DNA from: Lysinibacillus sp. ZYM-1
GTDB lineage: Bacteria > Bacillota > Bacilli > Bacillales_A > Planococcaceae
DNA: 64,000 nt
Direction: 5' to 3'
Assembly (NCBI RefSeq): GCF_001308875.1
Contig: NZ_KQ465125.1
Coordinates: 1-64,000, forward strand
The notes under the pieces were generated by a model, which was not told where the DNA came from, did no database searches, and saw nothing but the letters and a program-made list of their open reading frames with translations. Position numbers and translations under genes: made by a program. Of the stretch, positions 18,148 through 27,883 are shown piece by piece. Every line of letters begins with the position of its first letter. The first letter of the stretch is position 1.

Positions 18148-18165
18148 AATGAATGATGATTCATT
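18148..18165. promoter_or_regulatory. FadR-like operator upstream of fadH
   Basis: The near-palindrome AATGAATGATGATTCATT resembles the B. subtilis FadR box (TGAATGA...TCATTCA, recalled from the literature). It sits just before fadH, a gene of the FadR regulon in B. subtilis. FadR itself is not in the window. Confidence 0.65.
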
Positions 18166-18243
18166 AAAATTTTACTATATTTTCTTGGATATGTCATATT
18201 AATTCTGTCTATAACTCATTTATTTTCTATAACAAATCTTAAA

Positions 18244-18271
18244 AGAGCTATCCAGAATAATGAATAGCTCT
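18244..18271 (-). terminator. Terminator after alcohol dehydrogenase
   Basis: AGAGCTAT/ATAGCTCT stem (18244-18251, 18264-18271) followed by TTTTAAG on the minus strand. Confidence 0.6.
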
Positions 18272-18279
18272 CGAAATAT

Positions 18280-19464
18280 TTAAAATTCATAGCTGTATGC
18301 TATATGATATAGCTCCATTAATTCCTCTTTTGTTGGTATCCTTGGGTTATTACCAGGACTACCACTTGCAATGGCGTCTTCAGCCATTTTAGGGATAGCC
18401 TTAAAATACGCCTCTCCCTCTATTCCCCACTGTTTTAAATTTCCTATATTCATAAGTTTACACAGTGTCTTAATGGAAGTTATGGCTAAATGAGCAAGCT
18501 CTTCTTGTGATAATATTTCATTTCTTTTATTAAAGAACTGTCCTAAAACTGCTAGCCGATCTATACAAGCTTCTTTTGAGAATTCTAAAACCGCTGGTAA
18601 AAGCATCGCATTAGAAATGCCGTGCGGTACATGGAATAGTGCACCGATTGGACGAGACATTCCATGTACTAACGCAACAGAAGCATTTGAGAAAGATAGT
18701 CCTGCTTGCATGGAGCCTAATGACATAGCTTCTCTCGCATCAACATCATCACCTTGTTCATAAACTTTCAATATGTTATGGACGATTAAATCCATGGCAG
18801 ATAATGCAAGTACATTCGAATATGGATGGGCTAAACGCGACAAATAACTTTCAATGGCATGGCTTAAGGCATCAATACCTGTTGCTGCTGTAATTGCAGG
18901 CGGTGAAGTTATTGTTAAAATAGGATCGACTATAGCAACTGAAGGCATAAAGGCAGGCTGCTTAATCATCATTTTGACGTCACTCTTTGTATTGGTAATA
19001 ACAGTTGCATCTGTTGCTTCAGAGCCTGTACCAGCCGTCGTTGGAATGGCGATATGTGGAATTGGGGGTTGCTCTGCAATTTTTGCCATTTTCATGTAAT
19101 CTCCTATGTAGCCGCCGTTTGTAGCCACCACTGCAATTGCCTTTCCTGTATCAATGCAGCTTCCACCACCAACGGAAATGATGACATCACAGCCTTCTTG
19201 CTGTAGAAGATGTAGTCCTCCTCCTACATACGTATCATCTGGCTCAGTAACCACCCCCAGATATGAAACCGCTTCTAGTCCATGTGTTTTTAAGAAGTTT
19301 CTACATTGCTTCACAAAACCTAAGCTGTCCATAATTGGATCACTAATAATAAGTGCCTTGGTGCCAAGCTTTTTAGCATACTCGCCCACCTCTTCAAATG
19401 AATCACGCCCATAAACAATAGTTCCTGGTGAATGAACGGTAAAGATTGTTTTTGTTTGAATCAT
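18280..19464 (-). CDS. Iron-containing alcohol dehydrogenase
   Basis: 394 residues, the standard length of group III alcohol dehydrogenases. NAD-binding SVGGGSCIDTGKA (about 96-108) and TAGTGSEATDA are present. The metal ligands are Asp in GIDALSHAIESYLS and His residues in ALVHGMSRPIGALFHVPHGISNA. The start is ATG 19464, with GGAGG and a short spacer; an upstream in-frame ATG lacks this. It lies 16 bases after the SDR gene, forming a two-gene unit with a terminator. Substrate unknown; the partner suggests oxidation or reduction of a short hydroxy-acid or alcohol. Confidence 0.85.
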   Translation of the reverse strand: MIQTKTIFTVHSPGTIVYGRDSFEEVGEYAKKLGTKALIISDPIMDSLGFVKQCRNFLKTHGLEAVSYLGVVTEPDDTYVGGGLHLLQQEGCDVIISVGGGSCIDTGKAIAVVATNGGYIGDYMKMAKIAEQPPIPHIAIPTTAGTGSEATDATVITNTKSDVKMMIKQPAFMPSVAIVDPILTITSPPAITAATGIDALSHAIESYLSRLAHPYSNVLALSAMDLIVHNILKVYEQGDDVDAREAMSLGSMQAGLSFSNASVALVHGMSRPIGALFHVPHGISNAMLLPAVLEFSKEACIDRLAVLGQFFNKRNEILSQEELAHLAITSIKTLCKLMNIGNLKQWGIEGEAYFKAIPKMAEDAIASGSPGNNPRIPTKEELMELYHIAYSYEF

Positions 19465-19480
19465 TTTGCTCCCTCCTACA

Positions 19481-20242
19481 CTATTGAGCTGTATAACCGC
19501 CATCTAAAAGGATGGCCTGACCAGTTAAACCTTTAGCTAAATCACTTGCCAAATATAAAGCAAGTCCTGTAATTTCTGAGACATCAAGTAACCGTTTTTG
19601 CGGTACAAGTGGATAGAGCACCTCTTCAAGTACTTCTTCCACTTGAACTCCTCTTGTTATCGCTAAATCTTTAAATTGATTACGGACTAATTCCGTATCC
19701 ACATATCCTGGGCAAATAGCATTTACCGTAATTCCATACTCCGCTACCTCAAGTGCGGCAACCTTCGTTAGCCCAATAACGCCATGCTTCGCCGCATTGT
19801 ATCCCACCTTACCAGCAAATCCAATTACACCATTAATGGAGGCCATATTGATAATACGACCATATTGATTTTTCTTCATATGGGGTAATGCATATTTCAT
19901 CGCAATAAATGGGGCAACCACCATTACTTTTTGCATGGTTTCAAAAATTTCAGTCTTGAAATCTTCAATAAGTGAGACATGTTGAAATCCCGCATTATTG
20001 ATTAAAATATCTAACGTTGTAAATTGATTGATTGTAAAATCAATGGCTTTTTGTATAGCTTGTTCTTCTGTCACATCACATGTATAAGCCGTTAAGGAAG
20101 GATTTTGTGCAACGGCCTCTCTTAAAAGCTGTTCGTTTTTATCCGTAATCACTACATTTGCCCCTTGCTCGGCAAATGCCTGTGCCATGGAAAGACCAAT
20201 CCCTCGAGCGGCCCCTGTAATGAAGACTGTTTTTCCTTGCAT
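19481..20242 (-). CDS. Short-chain dehydrogenase, 3-hydroxybutyrate dehydrogenase type
   Basis: 253 residues. NAD-binding TGAARGIG (9-16), NNAG, catalytic Ser in MASING, and YNAAK as the YxxxK motif. The C terminus GQAILLDGGYTAQ and the VPQKRLLDVSEI region match bacterial 3-hydroxybutyrate dehydrogenases, which interconvert 3-hydroxybutyrate and acetoacetate with NAD. Close relatives act on other hydroxy acids, so substrate is tentative. It has its own intergenic region upstream (after the mmsA terminator) and is co-transcribed with the alcohol dehydrogenase. Confidence 0.75.
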   Translation of the reverse strand: MQGKTVFITGAARGIGLSMAQAFAEQGANVVITDKNEQLLREAVAQNPSLTAYTCDVTEEQAIQKAIDFTINQFTTLDILINNAGFQHVSLIEDFKTEIFETMQKVMVVAPFIAMKYALPHMKKNQYGRIINMASINGVIGFAGKVGYNAAKHGVIGLTKVAALEVAEYGITVNAICPGYVDTELVRNQFKDLAITRGVQVEEVLEEVLYPLVPQKRLLDVSEITGLALYLASDLAKGLTGQAILLDGGYTAQ

Positions 20243-20332
20243 ACAACATTCCTCCTACATCCCTATTGAGAATAATATGATCGCCATCATTGTACCTATG
20301 ATTACACCCCATCCCTTTCTGTTATTTTAGAA

Positions 20333-20360
20333 AAAGAGCTGTATATCGCTACAGCTCTTT
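20333..20360 (-). terminator. Terminator of mmsB-mmsA
   Basis: An 11-bp perfect stem (20333-20343 with 20350-20360) followed by TTCT on the minus strand, eight bases after mmsA. Confidence 0.75.
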
Positions 20361-20367
20361 GTTTGTA

Positions 20368-21888
20368 TTAATCGTTATTGCTTGGGAATGCAAATGTCGA
20401 TGCAGTGGATGCATTACCTGCCATCCAACGTTCTGAAATTGTCTTTGTTTTTGTAAAGAATCGCGCCTGATCTGGACCAAACATATGTCCCTCACCAAAA
20501 CGAGAGCCTTTAAAGCCAGCAAAGTTATGGTAGCCAACTGGAATAGGAATTGGCACATTCACTCCTACCATGCCGACATCTATTTCTGTTGTGAATTTAC
20601 GAGCTGCTAATCCATCATTCGTAAAGATAGTGACCCCATTACCTAACTCATGCTTATTAATGAGTTCAATGGCTTCCTCCAGAGAGTCTACACGTACAAC
20701 ATTACGAGCAGGACCAAATACTTCTTGCTCATAAATTTCCATACCAGGCTTTACATGATCTAATAATGTAGGTCCTACATAGAATCCTTTAGACTCTTTG
20801 ACAATGTCCAGCTCACGACCATCACAAATAATTGACGCCCCCTCTGATTCTCCACGATCTATTGCAGCAAGTATTGCTTCTTTTGATTGTTGAGAAATAA
20901 CTGGGCCGAAATCTGAATCAGGATTTGTATATGGCCCTACCTTTAGATTAGTAATCTTTTCCTTTAGGATCGCCACTAGTCGATCTGCAGTATCTTTGCC
21001 TACAGGCATGATTGTAGATATCGCCATACAACGCTGAGATGCTGCTCCATACGCTGCCCCAATAAAGGCATTCGCAACGTGTTCAAGATCTGCATCTGGC
21101 ATCACGATCATATTATTTTTCCCACCACCAAGTGCCGTTACACGTTTTCCATACTTAGAACCTGTTTCATAAATATACTTGGCTACTGGCGTTGATCCTA
21201 CAAATGAAATCGCTTGCACAGTTGGGTTTTCTAAAAGTTCATTGACCGCATCTTTATCACCATTCACGACAGTCCAAATGCCATCTGGTAAGCCAGCTTT
21301 TTTCCACAGCTCACTAACATACAAAGCAGTCATCGGCACACGTTCAGATGCTTTTAAAACAACCGCATTTCCTACCGCGATGGCCATACTTGTTTGAGCT
21401 AGAGGCACCATGATTGGGAAGTTAAATGGTGAAATAGCCGCAACCACCCCCAATGGATATTTTGCAGAATAAGCGTTTATTTGGCCTCCAACATTAACAG
21501 AGTATTCCCCTTTCATGAGATGAGGTGCACCGATGGCTAAGTCAACAGATTCAAGCCCTCGTGTAATTTCTCCTTTCGCATCTTCCAATGTTTTTCCACT
21601 TTCTAAACAAATAATTTGCAATAGCTCCTCCATATTCTCAGTAATAAGATTACGGAACTTTAAGACAATTTCTGCACGTTTAGCCACTGATGTATCACGC
21701 CATGTTGGAAAGGAAGCATGGGCTTGCTCGATAGCCTCTCGTGTCTCTTCTACTGTTGCCAGTGGCACCTTCGCAATGACATCACCTGTTGTTGGATTGT
21801 ATACTGAACCAAAACGGCCACTTTTCCCTTCTACTAACTGTCCACCAATAAAATGCGTTAATGTTTTTACCTCTTGTGCTGTTGTCAT
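20368..21888 (-). CDS. mmsA: CoA-acylating methylmalonate-semialdehyde dehydrogenase
   Basis: 506-residue aldehyde dehydrogenase fold. AISPFNFPIMVPLA marks the N-terminal domain, and the nucleophile Cys lies in GAASQRCMAIST (about 280-291). The usual catalytic Glu region reads ALGGGKNNMIV, lacking the Glu of hydrolytic ALDHs, which is the mark of the CoA-dependent MmsA/IolA class. It converts methylmalonate semialdehyde to propionyl-CoA in valine (or malonate semialdehyde to acetyl-CoA in inositol) breakdown. The adjacent mmsB supports valine. GGAGG spacing selects the second ATG at 21888. Confidence 0.9.
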   Translation of the reverse strand: MTTAQEVKTLTHFIGGQLVEGKSGRFGSVYNPTTGDVIAKVPLATVEETREAIEQAHASFPTWRDTSVAKRAEIVLKFRNLITENMEELLQIICLESGKTLEDAKGEITRGLESVDLAIGAPHLMKGEYSVNVGGQINAYSAKYPLGVVAAISPFNFPIMVPLAQTSMAIAVGNAVVLKASERVPMTALYVSELWKKAGLPDGIWTVVNGDKDAVNELLENPTVQAISFVGSTPVAKYIYETGSKYGKRVTALGGGKNNMIVMPDADLEHVANAFIGAAYGAASQRCMAISTIMPVGKDTADRLVAILKEKITNLKVGPYTNPDSDFGPVISQQSKEAILAAIDRGESEGASIICDGRELDIVKESKGFYVGPTLLDHVKPGMEIYEQEVFGPARNVVRVDSLEEAIELINKHELGNGVTIFTNDGLAARKFTTEIDVGMVGVNVPIPIPVGYHNFAGFKGSRFGEGHMFGPDQARFFTKTKTISERWMAGNASTASTFAFPSNND

Positions 21889-21903
21889 AATCATTTCCTC
21901 CTC

Positions 21904-22797
21904 TTATAGTTGTTCTATTTTACATTTATCCTTTAAGCTTAAATAGGCTGCAGACATATCATTTTCACCATAGCCCTGCTGAGCAATTTCACTATAAAGT
22001 TCCACCAATTTTTCGCCGATTCGAAGAGATACTCCAGCTTCATCTGCCATTTCCTTCGCTAACTTTAAATCTTTCAATAATAGATTCGTCGAAAAGCCAG
22101 GTGCATAGTTGTTATTTTTCATATATTCCAAATAGTTACGTTCATAAATCCGACTTTGACCATAGCTATTACTTAAAACTTCATACAACGTATCTGCATC
22201 AATCCCCATTTTTTCACCAAGTACAATCGTTTCAGCGACAGCCTCAGTATAAAACCCAATCATTAGATTATTTAATAATTTAAGACGAGTACCAACACTT
22301 GAAGATAAACCAAGGTGATAGACATTCTTTCCGACTATTCCGAATATTCCAGTTGCACTTTCATAATCTTCCTTGTCACCACCAACCATTATCGTTAAGG
22401 TAGCGTTTACAGCTCCTATGACCCCACCACTTACTGGTGCTCCTAAATATCGTAATCCCAACACTTTTGCTTCTTTATGTAACGAATCATTCAAGTCGGG
22501 ATTGACAGTACTAAAGTCAATGAGTAAGGCACCTTTCTTAGCATGACGTAAAATACCTTGCTCTGACAGATACACCATTTCTACAATTTGAGGGGTTGGC
22601 AAGCTAGTCATCACCACATCACATTGCATGGCAATATCCTTTGCAGTCTCAAGACCCATACCGCCAGCTGCTGTAAATTGCTCCATAGCTTTCGCATTTG
22701 TATCAAAGCCATACACCTCATAGTTTGCCTTTAATAAATTAATAGACATTGGTAATCCCATATTTCCTAAGCCGATAAAACCTAACTTCTCCTTCAT
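21904..22797 (-). CDS. mmsB: 3-hydroxyisobutyrate dehydrogenase-like enzyme
   Basis: 297 residues. N-terminal Rossmann motif GFIGLGNMG (6-14), conserved substrate-binding APVSGG (about 120), and catalytic Lys in GTRLKLLNNL (about 173). It oxidises 3-hydroxyisobutyrate to methylmalonate semialdehyde, the substrate of the MmsA encoded 16 bases downstream. The first gene of the operon, it is divergent from a TetR regulator across a 237-bp region with palindromes. Confidence 0.8.
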   Translation of the reverse strand: MKEKLGFIGLGNMGLPMSINLLKANYEVYGFDTNAKAMEQFTAAGGMGLETAKDIAMQCDVVMTSLPTPQIVEMVYLSEQGILRHAKKGALLIDFSTVNPDLNDSLHKEAKVLGLRYLGAPVSGGVIGAVNATLTIMVGGDKEDYESATGIFGIVGKNVYHLGLSSSVGTRLKLLNNLMIGFYTEAVAETIVLGEKMGIDADTLYEVLSNSYGQSRIYERNYLEYMKNNNYAPGFSTNLLLKDLKLAKEMADEAGVSLRIGEKLVELYSEIAQQGYGENDMSAAYLSLKDKCKIEQL

Positions 22798-22904
22798 TTA
22801 GAACTCCCCCAATCCTTGAAAAATTCAGCAATAATGCTGGATGATACACTAGCCAACTCCAATTTTTTGTCGTAACATTATAAACGAGCTATTTTAACGA
22901 CTCC

Positions 22905-22924
22905 GGTCATTGACCTCGGTCAAT
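22905..22924. promoter_or_regulatory. Overlapping palindromes, candidate TetR operator
   Basis: ATTGACCTCGGTCAAT (22909-22924) is a perfect inverted repeat with a 2-base centre. GGTCATTGACC (22905-22915) is a second one overlapping it. Both lie between mmsB and the divergent TetR gene, the usual place for a TetR operator. Confidence 0.5.
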
Positions 22925-23034
22925 TAAATCATAATCAAAAGAAATCCATCTCGTCAATTAAAAATTTTATATTTTCAGAATTTTTATATTAATAAATATT
23001 TTACAATACTTAATATTGGAGGTAATTCGCTACA

Positions 23035-23646
23035 ATGGATTCACTAACGAGCAGACAAAAAAAGGCATTAGAAACGCGTGATAAATTATTAAAAACATCA
23101 TTAGATTTATTTAACAAATTTGGATTTGAACACGTCAGTGTTGAACAAATTACAAAAACTTGTCATGTTTCAAAGGGTACATTTTATACACATTTCCCTT
23201 CTAAATATGATGTTATTTTAGAGAAATTTAAGGAACTAGATAGTTTTTACAGCACTGTTGAAAAAAATATTGGCCATACATTACCAGCAAGTGAAAAAAT
23301 TTTATTAGTGTATCAGGAACAAATGAGGTATTTAACAAATGTTGTGGGTAAGGACCTGTTGCGCACTGTGTATACTGCTGCAATGACAGACCATGTTAAA
23401 CAGGATCACTATTTAATCAATCGGGAACGCAAGATCTTTCAAATTATGAATACTTATATCGAGGAAGGCCTACTACAAGGTGAATTTAGACATGATTTAT
23501 CAGCTACTAAAATTCAAGCAATCATACAACGTTGTATGCGTGCCAACGTTTATGATTGGTTAATCCACAGTGAAGATTTTGATCTCGTTGCTGAAATGAA
23601 CCAATTTACAGCGATTGTGTTGAATGGCATCAAAAGCGTCAAATAA
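23035..23646 (+). CDS. TetR-family transcriptional regulator
   Basis: 203 residues. The N-terminal TetR helix-turn-helix is clear (VSVEQITKTCHVSKGTFYTHFPSKYDV, split over about 38-62, with the family signature GTFYTHF). The C-terminal ligand domain is not one I can assign. It is divergent from mmsB-mmsA, so it is likely the repressor of that operon, responding to an acyl-CoA or branched-chain intermediate (inference). GGAGGT lies upstream of the ATG. Confidence 0.85.
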   Translation: MDSLTSRQKKALETRDKLLKTSLDLFNKFGFEHVSVEQITKTCHVSKGTFYTHFPSKYDVILEKFKELDSFYSTVEKNIGHTLPASEKILLVYQEQMRYLTNVVGKDLLRTVYTAAMTDHVKQDHYLINRERKIFQIMNTYIEEGLLQGEFRHDLSATKIQAIIQRCMRANVYDWLIHSEDFDLVAEMNQFTAIVLNGIKSVK

Positions 23647-23650
23647 AAAA

Positions 23651-23683
23651 GTAGCACTTCATCTCTTTAGTGATGAGTGCTAC
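23651..23683. terminator. Bidirectional terminator
   Basis: A GTAGCACT/AGTGCTAC stem (continuing with a CATC/GATG pair across a bulge) lies between the convergent tetR and EAL genes, with an A run on one side giving U residues for the minus strand. Confidence 0.7.
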
Positions 23684-23690
23684 ATGTAAA

Positions 23691-25697
23691 CTAGCTGACA
23701 AAATATTTTTGAACAATTGTTTCAACTGGTAATGGTTTATTATATAAATAACCTTGTCCTTTTTGACAATGATGGCGCTTGAGAAAATCGACTTGTATGA
23801 GCTCCTCAATTCCTTCCGCAATTACCTCTAACCCTAAATTATGAGACATCGAAATAATAGCTTTAATGATAGCCTCATTTTTGTCATCTTTAGCGATATC
23901 ACGAATAAACGATTGATCGATTTTTATGATATCTATTGGGTAACGCTTCAGATAACTTAATGATGAATAGCCTGTTCCAAAGTCATCTACCGACACATAT
24001 ACCCCTAATTGCTTCAGTTCTGTAAGAATCGAAAATGTTTCATGAACATTTGTCATAGAGCTTTCTGTTATTTCTACTTCCAGTAGTTCAGGTGGCACTT
24101 CGTATTTCTTCAAAGCCGCCTTTATTTTTCGGGCAAAGTTTTCTTTCCTAAACTGTTTTGGTGATATATTGACAGCTATGCGTACAGGACGATAACCTTT
24201 CGATTGCCATTCTTTTTGATGTCGACAAACCTCGTCAATAATCCAATCACCAATTTCAATAATTAACCCTGAAGCCTCCGCAATAGGAATAAATTGTGCA
24301 GGTGACACAAAGCCAAATTTGCGGTTATTCCATCGCAATAAAGCTTCAAAACTGTTGATACTATTATTTGTTAAATCCATCTGTGGTTGGAGATGGAGAC
24401 TGAGCTCATTAAATTCAATAGCACGGCGTAGATGAGCCTCCATTAAAGCTTCATTTGGGAAAATTGCTGTCATATCTTCACGATAATAACGATAATGAGA
24501 TCGTCCATGTTCTTTAACAGAAAATAATGCTTTATCGGCTTTCCTTACAAGTGTCTCTAAATCCTTCCCATCTGCTGGACTAAGGGAGATACCCACTGAA
24601 ACGCTAATAAAATATTCTTGTTCATCTATCATAAATGGCTGTTTTAAAATATCCAAGATGGCATTAGCAGTAAGTTCAATTTTTTGAATAGTTGCATCTT
24701 TTAGCACAAAAATAAACTCATCACTGTTATAGCGATAAAGCGAACATTTTGAATAGCATAGCTCATTAAGTCTTTGGCTAAACATACGCATGAGCTCATC
24801 TCCCTTACTTTCACCTAGGGATTCATTAAACTTTTTAAAACGATCAATATCCACTAAAATAAGGGCTGCTTGCTTGTGCTCCTGCTTTTTGTCATTTAGA
24901 TGATGTAGCCAATGCTCCTTAAATGCCTTGCGATTCCAAATACCTGTCAATTCATCCATCAAGGCTAGGTAATAAAATGCCTCATGATCATTCATAAATG
25001 AATTTGCATCTTTAACAAATAGATGGACACCTATCACCACACCATTATAATAGGTTGGGTGAGTTCGTAAGTAAAAAGGCTCTTTACTTAGCAATTGGTC
25101 CTTAAATAAGCACTTCGGCATACCAAAAGCTGAACCTTCAATTGTTTTGGCAAACAATAATTTAAACTCGTTAATATATTTACTTTCCAATAATGAAAAA
25201 ATATCTCGTCCTATTAGGCTGTGCTTCTCTTTAGATAGTGCTGAGGTAACAGCAACATTTTGATGAATAATCCGACCTTGTAAATCTACCGTTAGCACAG
25301 GATCCACATGCTGTTCCACATATTGTAAATATGGTTTTTCTTCTATTTTTATTTCTCTCAAAATAACGGCAACCATTGAGTTAGAAAAATGTTGTACATG
25401 AATCGCAAATGCTCGTTCATGAAGACCGGTACCTAATTTCAGGACATGCTGTGTATGGACTTCTTCGTTTAGAAAATTCGACAACTGCAGCCAGCATTGT
25501 TTGGTAAAAAAACGTTCAGCGTTCGTAGCTGCCTTATCTTGCAGCTCCATAAATGATAGTAGTTTATCATTAAAATCAACGACCTCGAATGCCTTCTTAT
25601 CAACTTTTCTCAAACAGATGACTGCATCAAATGGATTCATTTGAATGAGTTGTTGATAATCTGCAAATGGCGCTACACTCTCTCTATATTTTTTCAT
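23691..25697 (-). CDS. PAS-GGDEF-EAL c-di-GMP protein with degenerate GGDEF
   Basis: 668 residues, no clear membrane span. PAS-like sensing regions occupy about 15-235. The GGDEF domain (about 245-400) has NSDEF in place of GGDEF, so the cyclase site has probably lost catalysis. The EAL domain (about 415-668) keeps its metal and catalytic residues: FEALLRW, VNISP, EVEITES, DDFGTGYSS, KIDQSF and IAEGIE. It should therefore be a c-di-GMP phosphodiesterase, possibly GTP-regulated through the GGDEF domain. The start is ATG 25697 after GAGGG. It sits 29 bases downstream of ppk in the same direction, so c-di-GMP turnover is linked to polyphosphate genes. Confidence 0.85.
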   Translation of the reverse strand: MKKYRESVAPFADYQQLIQMNPFDAVICLRKVDKKAFEVVDFNDKLLSFMELQDKAATNAERFFTKQCWLQLSNFLNEEVHTQHVLKLGTGLHERAFAIHVQHFSNSMVAVILREIKIEEKPYLQYVEQHVDPVLTVDLQGRIIHQNVAVTSALSKEKHSLIGRDIFSLLESKYINEFKLLFAKTIEGSAFGMPKCLFKDQLLSKEPFYLRTHPTYYNGVVIGVHLFVKDANSFMNDHEAFYYLALMDELTGIWNRKAFKEHWLHHLNDKKQEHKQAALILVDIDRFKKFNESLGESKGDELMRMFSQRLNELCYSKCSLYRYNSDEFIFVLKDATIQKIELTANAILDILKQPFMIDEQEYFISVSVGISLSPADGKDLETLVRKADKALFSVKEHGRSHYRYYREDMTAIFPNEALMEAHLRRAIEFNELSLHLQPQMDLTNNSINSFEALLRWNNRKFGFVSPAQFIPIAEASGLIIEIGDWIIDEVCRHQKEWQSKGYRPVRIAVNISPKQFRKENFARKIKAALKKYEVPPELLEVEITESSMTNVHETFSILTELKQLGVYVSVDDFGTGYSSLSYLKRYPIDIIKIDQSFIRDIAKDDKNEAIIKAIISMSHNLGLEVIAEGIEELIQVDFLKRHHCQKGQGYLYNKPLPVETIVQKYFVS

Positions 25698-25726
25698 TCT
25701 ATCCCTCACTAAGTAGCGTGTTTGCT

Positions 25727-27883
25727 TTATTCTTCGTCCAGCGTAGGCTTTAATGCATCCTGTAAGAAAATCTCCTGACTATTCAACGGATCTTCACTAC
25801 GATCAAAATCTTTATAATGATACTTACCATTGGAATCTTGAATACGTGCCTTAGCAGTATCCATTAATTGTGTGTTCATTATGTCAATAATACGAGTTTT
25901 TGCTTCACTTGCATATACAGGGAATAAAATTTCCACACGTTTAATCATATTACGTGTCATCATATCAGCTGAAGATAAATATACTTTATTTTCCCCATGA
26001 TGATGGAACCAATAGATTCGAGAGTGTTCAAGGAACCGACCTACTATACTTGTCACGGTAATATTATCACTAATGCCAGGAATACCAGGTCTAATACAAC
26101 AAATACCACGTATAATGAGCTCTACCTTTACACCAGCAATTGAAGCCTCATATAGCTTCATCATGAGATCTTTATCTGTCAATGAATTCATTTTGGCACG
26201 GATAAAACCATTACCGTATTTTTTATGACAAGCAATTTCTTCATCCATTAAACGAATAAATTCGTCTCGAATATCAAAAGGTGCCACGACCAAATGATTA
26301 AATGTGGGCTTTTCGGTATAACCACTTAAATAGTTAAAGAAGTTTGTCGCATCAATACCAAACTCCTTATCTGTCGTTATTATGCCCATATCTGTATAAA
26401 TTTTTGCAGTGGCATCGTTATAATTTCCTGTCCCCAGATGAACAAAACGTTCGATTTTACCATTTCGACGACTAACGACTAATGTGATTTTGGAGTGTGT
26501 TTTTAAATTATTCATCCCATAAATAACAAGGCATCCTGCTTGTTCTAGCTGTTTTGCCCAATGCACATTATTTTCTTCATCAAATCTGGCCTTTAGTTCA
26601 ACTAAGACCGTTACTTGTTTACCATTTTCCGCGGCTAGCTTCAGTGCTTGAATTATCGGTGAATTGCCACTTACTCGATATAATGTTTGTTTAATTGCTA
26701 ATACATTCGGATTGACTGCTGCCTCTGAGATAAAATCAACGATTGGTGCGAATGATTCATATGGATGATGGAAAAAGATATCTTGTTGAAGTGCTTTTTC
26801 AAAAATATTTTCATCGGATTGTAAGTCTAAAGGTGGTTGTGGAATAAAGCTTTCATACTCAAGATGTTCACGACCAACAGCTATGCCTTTGACAAAAGAG
26901 AACATAAAAGTTAAATCTAAAGGACCATCAATATGAAAAACATCATTTTCTTCAATTTCAAATTCATCTAATAAGTATAGAAGCACTTCCTCGTTCATTT
27001 CTCCAACCCGAACTTCAAGACGGCTTCCGACTCCCCATTTTCTTTTTTTCAGCTCTTTTTCAATTTCAACGAGAAGATCCCTTGCCCCCTCTTCGTGAAT
27101 CGTTAAATCTGCATTTCTTGTTAAACGGAAAGCTTGCGCTGATTTTACACTATAGCCATAAAATAGCTTCTCAATATTCGCTACAATGACATCCTCCAAC
27201 AAGACAACTACTGTTTTACCTTCTTCAGATGGCACTTTGATATAGCGATCTAAAACAGATGGGACTTGAACGATCGCGACCTTTTCACGACTTTCAAGGT
27301 CTGACTCATCCTGTTCTAAAAGGACTAGTAAATTCAATGTTTTCCCAAGCAATGTAGGGAAGGGACGATACGCATCTACTGCTACAGGTGTTAGAACTGG
27401 GAAAATAGTTTCTGCAAACATTTCATTGATAAAAGCTTTTTGTGTGCTATTTAAATCTTTCATGTCTGCAATATGTACATTATGCTGTGGTAGTAAATCA
27501 TAGATTAAATGGCGATATACTTCAGTTTGTCGACGCACTAATGCTTGCGTACGTTCTGCAATTTTGGCTAATTGTTCTTTTGGTGTTAACCCAGATTTAT
27601 TTTCAGGTTTATGGAAACCCGCACGAATTTGATCTTGTAGTCCAGCAACACGCACCATAAAAAACTCATCAAGATTCGAGCTGAATATAGCTAAAAATTT
27701 TAACCGCTCTAGCAGAGGATTATTGACATCCTCCGCTTCCTCTAACACGCGCTCATTAAAAGCAAGCCAGCTTAACTCTCGATTATTATAGTACTGAGGC
27801 TTCGCAATTTCCTCTAATAATCGACTATGATTTTCTAAAAATTCTTCCTCATTTAGCTCATTATTCGTTACTTCCGTTGTCAT
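25727..27883 (-). CDS. ppk: Polyphosphate kinase Ppk1
   Basis: About 718 residues, the usual Ppk1 size. The N domain (YYNNRELSWLAFNERVLEEA), head domain and two PLD-like C domains are all present. The catalytic phospho-His is in KTHSKITLV; the second His motif lies near FVHLGTGNYND. It polymerises ATP gamma-phosphate into polyphosphate. The frame opens at 27904, but AAGGGTGG precedes the ATG at 27883. The gene overlaps ppx by 23 bases, a tight ppx-ppk operon. Confidence 0.92.
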   Translation of the reverse strand: MTTEVTNNELNEEEFLENHSRLLEEIAKPQYYNNRELSWLAFNERVLEEAEDVNNPLLERLKFLAIFSSNLDEFFMVRVAGLQDQIRAGFHKPENKSGLTPKEQLAKIAERTQALVRRQTEVYRHLIYDLLPQHNVHIADMKDLNSTQKAFINEMFAETIFPVLTPVAVDAYRPFPTLLGKTLNLLVLLEQDESDLESREKVAIVQVPSVLDRYIKVPSEEGKTVVVLLEDVIVANIEKLFYGYSVKSAQAFRLTRNADLTIHEEGARDLLVEIEKELKKRKWGVGSRLEVRVGEMNEEVLLYLLDEFEIEENDVFHIDGPLDLTFMFSFVKGIAVGREHLEYESFIPQPPLDLQSDENIFEKALQQDIFFHHPYESFAPIVDFISEAAVNPNVLAIKQTLYRVSGNSPIIQALKLAAENGKQVTVLVELKARFDEENNVHWAKQLEQAGCLVIYGMNNLKTHSKITLVVSRRNGKIERFVHLGTGNYNDATAKIYTDMGIITTDKEFGIDATNFFNYLSGYTEKPTFNHLVVAPFDIRDEFIRLMDEEIACHKKYGNGFIRAKMNSLTDKDLMMKLYEASIAGVKVELIIRGICCIRPGIPGISDNITVTSIVGRFLEHSRIYWFHHHGENKVYLSSADMMTRNMIKRVEILFPVYASEAKTRIIDIMNTQLMDTAKARIQDSNGKYHYKDFDRSEDPLNSQEIFLQDALKPTLDEE

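Noticed and set aside
22800-23034. FadR box between mmsB and the TetR gene
   Set aside because: The palindromes there are of the TGACC/GGTCA type and do not match the TGAATGA-type FadR site found at fadH.
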